From Mucilaginibacter sp. (GTDB lineage Bacteria > Bacteroidota > Bacteroidia > Sphingobacteriales > Sphingobacteriaceae), in assembly GCA_028288315.1 (NCBI GenBank), contig JAQBNY010000288.1, forward strand, positions 1-6,083: a stretch of 6,083 bases of DNA. The letters are read 5' to 3'. The translations under genes were made by a program, and so were the position numbers. Below the pieces are notes generated by a model. The model was not told where the DNA came from and did no database searches. It was given only the letters and a program-made list of their open reading frames with translations. Of this stretch, positions 4,369 to 6,083 are shown piece after piece (the stretch's first letter is position 1; each line of letters begins with the position of its first letter).

Positions 4369-6083
4369 ATGGTAAAAAAAATATATTACCTGTTTTTCGC
4401 CTTAATCATCTGCTTTAACTGTATAAAAGTTTCTGCCCAAACGGTATATTATATAGACGGTTATCATGGCGGGATATGGGGACATTATCCGGATTGGAAC
4501 ACCCGCTTTATGGCAGATATGCTTAAAAAGAATCCCGACTGGAAGATCAATATCGAGTTGGAACCGGAAACCTGGGCCAGGGCACAGGCCGTTGACCCAT
4601 TAGGCTATGCAGATTTTAAGGCACTTTTTGCAGATCAGTCGTTAAAAGGAAGAATTGAATATGTAAATCCTGCTTACGCGCAAAGCTATATGTATAATAT
4701 ATCTGGCGAGAGCATCATCAGGCAGTTAAGCTATGGGATAAAAATGATAAAAGCCCATTTCCCGGAAGCTGTATTTACCACCTACTCGTCAGAAGAACCT
4801 TGTTTCACGAGCTCGTTGCCGCAAATATTAACATCTTTCGGGTTTAAATATGCGTCGTTAAAAAACCCTAATACGTGTTTTGGTGGTTATACCCGCCCGC
4901 ATGGCGGCGAACTGGTTAACTGGATCGGTCCGGATGGTACCGGCATAATTGCTTCACCACGCTATAGTGTAGAAAAACTGGCCACCAAATCAACCTGGCA
5001 AACCATCGCCTGGAATAATTCGGCAGAATATGTTAACGCGGCGCTGACTGACGGTATTGCACACCCGGTAGGGATGACGCTGCAGGACGCTGGCTGGAAA
5101 GGCGGTCCCTTCATCGGTAACGGCGTGCATGGCAATATTAAAAGTATTTACACTACATGGCGCAATTACTTTTCTAACGCAGCAGCAAAGGATGCAAGGC
5201 AAAACTGGAAAGTATCGCAGGAAGATATCCTGGTAAGCCTGGTATGGGGATCGCAGGTTACCCAACAAATTGCTCAAAAAGTAAGGGTGTCTGAAAACAA
5301 GCTGGTAGCTGCCGAGAAGCTAGCGGCTTTGGCAAAAATTTATGTCGCTGCCAGCTGGCCACAGGCAGCGTTAGATTCGGCGTGGCGCACACTGTTGTTA
5401 TCACAGCATCATGATTGCTGGATAGTACCTTACAACGGCAAGCCCGGTAATACCTGGGCCGACGAAGTAACCGGCTGGACGGGCCATACCAACCGGATAT
5501 GTGATAGTGTTACTAACCGTGCAGGGGCCGCCTTAAACCAGTATGGTGTTAGCGGCAATTATATTACCGTTTACAATACCACTGGCGTTAACCGCGATGA
5601 GGTAATAGCCTTGCATTTGCCGCCCACCCGGAATTTGGCTAATATCGGTTTGATTGATGGAAGCGGGCAGACAGTTCCCTTACAGGTTACAGCCGAAAAT
5701 AGTATAATTTTTAAGGCCCGGATACCATCAATAGGTTATAGGGTTTATCAGCTAACGGATAAAGCACCAATGCAGGCAAAAGGCGCAAGTGTAAATAAAA
5801 TGGCTAACGGCAAATACCAGGTAGAAACAGATTTGTATAAACTTATTATAGATCCGGCACATGGTGGGGTAATAAAAAGTATCATTGCAAAAAAATTAAA
5901 TAATAAGGAATTTGTTGATCAGTCAAACGCCCGCAGCTTTAACGAATTACGCGGCAATTTTTACAACGATGGTGGCTTCAAGTCAAGCGGGGATAGCGCT
6001 GCTAATGTAGAGATCATGGAAAACGGGCCGCTGAGAATTAGAGTTTTGGTGAAGGGCCAAATAGCTGGTAACAATTATACGCA
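4369..6083 (+). CDS. GH38-like (alpha-mannosidase superfamily) secreted protein, 3' truncated
   Basis: The frame is open from the ATG at 4369 to the window end (571 codons plus two bases). A Sec signal peptide covers residues 1-23 (SA before Q24). The family is recognised from several blocks in GH38 order. The N-terminal strand VYYIDGYHGGIWGHYPDW (26-43) stands where the HxD..GW metal motif is expected. GRIEYVNPAYAQSYMYNISGESIIRQLSYG matches the block before the nucleophile. TYSSEEPCFTSSLPQILTSFGFKYA (138-162) matches the nucleophile block. SQHHDCW (345-351) is the conserved metal-ligand motif. A helical middle precedes a beta domain with YNTTG, then TDLYKLIIDPAHGGVIKSI (about 488-506) and NELRG, typical of the GH38 C-terminal domain. 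Classical members hydrolyse alpha-mannosides with a catalytic zinc. Here the metal motif lacks the usual Asp, and Glu142 stands at the nucleophile position, so the activity may differ. D240 in TLQDAGW is a possible acid/base, only a guess. The gene follows the SGNH gene by 5 bases. The start is fixed by the signal peptide; no Shine-Dalgarno sequence is seen. Confidence 0.85.
   Translation, partial: MVKKIYYLFFALIICFNCIKVSAQTVYYIDGYHGGIWGHYPDWNTRFMADMLKKNPDWKINIELEPETWARAQAVDPLGYADFKALFADQSLKGRIEYVNPAYAQSYMYNISGESIIRQLSYGIKMIKAHFPEAVFTTYSSEEPCFTSSLPQILTSFGFKYASLKNPNTCFGGYTRPHGGELVNWIGPDGTGIIASPRYSVEKLATKSTWQTIAWNNSAEYVNAALTDGIAHPVGMTLQDAGWKGGPFIGNGVHGNIKSIYTTWRNYFSNAAAKDARQNWKVSQEDILVSLVWGSQVTQQIAQKVRVSENKLVAAEKLAALAKIYVAASWPQAALDSAWRTLLLSQHHDCWIVPYNGKPGNTWADEVTGWTGHTNRICDSVTNRAGAALNQYGVSGNYITVYNTTGVNRDEVIALHLPPTRNLANIGLIDGSGQTVPLQVTAENSIIFKARIPSIGYRVYQLTDKAPMQAKGASVNKMANGKYQVETDLYKLIIDPAHGGVIKSIIAKKLNNKEFVDQSNARSFNELRGNFYNDGGFKSSGDSAANVEIMENGPLRIRVLVKGQIAGNNYT

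Noticed and set aside
1..6083. CRISPR array, insertion sequence, transposase or phage gene
   Set aside because: No regularly spaced repeats, no terminal inverted repeats and no recombinase or phage protein were found. The case for mobility rests only on the tRNA fragment.

Overview
The window looks like chromosomal DNA of a Bacteroidota bacterium, probably a soil or plant-litter member of the Sphingobacteriaceae (Mucilaginibacter or Pedobacter type). This is inferred from the protein families, the AT-rich gaps, the lack of Shine-Dalgarno sequences before the starts, and a TAnnTTTG-type promoter box. All five genes lie on the + strand. Every protein carries an export signal or the visible end of one, so the locus serves carbohydrate processing outside the cytoplasm.

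Left block (1-2685). A 5'-truncated DUF1080 / 3-keto-disaccharide hydrolase family gene comes first. It is followed by a Gfo/Idh/MocA-family NAD(P)-dependent oxidoreductase with a twin-arginine leader, then by a small exported cupin. The pairing of a sugar oxidoreductase with a DUF1080 protein fits an oxidation-based route of glycoside cleavage: C3 oxidation of the sugar, then cleavage of the 3-keto-glycoside. The gaps are 148 and 50 bases with no clear terminator between genes, so co-transcription is plausible.

Middle gap (2686-2974, 289 bases, no gene found). In order it holds an isolated TAnnTTTG box, a cluster of TAAGT repeats, a 21-base piece matching the 3' end of a tRNA (T-loop, 3' half of the T-stem, 3' half of the acceptor stem) with no tRNA body upstream, a strong intrinsic terminator, a perfect 8+2+8 palindrome, and a TAnnTTTG box just before the next start codon. 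The tRNA fragment followed by a terminator is what a displaced tRNA end looks like at the edge of an integrated element. If that reading is right, the left block lies on the element side and the right block on the ancestral chromosome side.

Right block (2975-6083). A secreted SGNH/GDSL hydrolase with a long C-terminal extension is followed after 5 bases by a GH38-like (alpha-mannosidase superfamily) protein that runs off the window. The two probably form one operon, with the esterase removing acyl groups and the GH38-like enzyme acting on the sugar chain. The GH38-like protein keeps the family architecture and the QHHD motif, but its N-terminal metal motif and the position of the catalytic Asp differ from the classical enzyme. 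This is the most interesting protein-level signal in the window.
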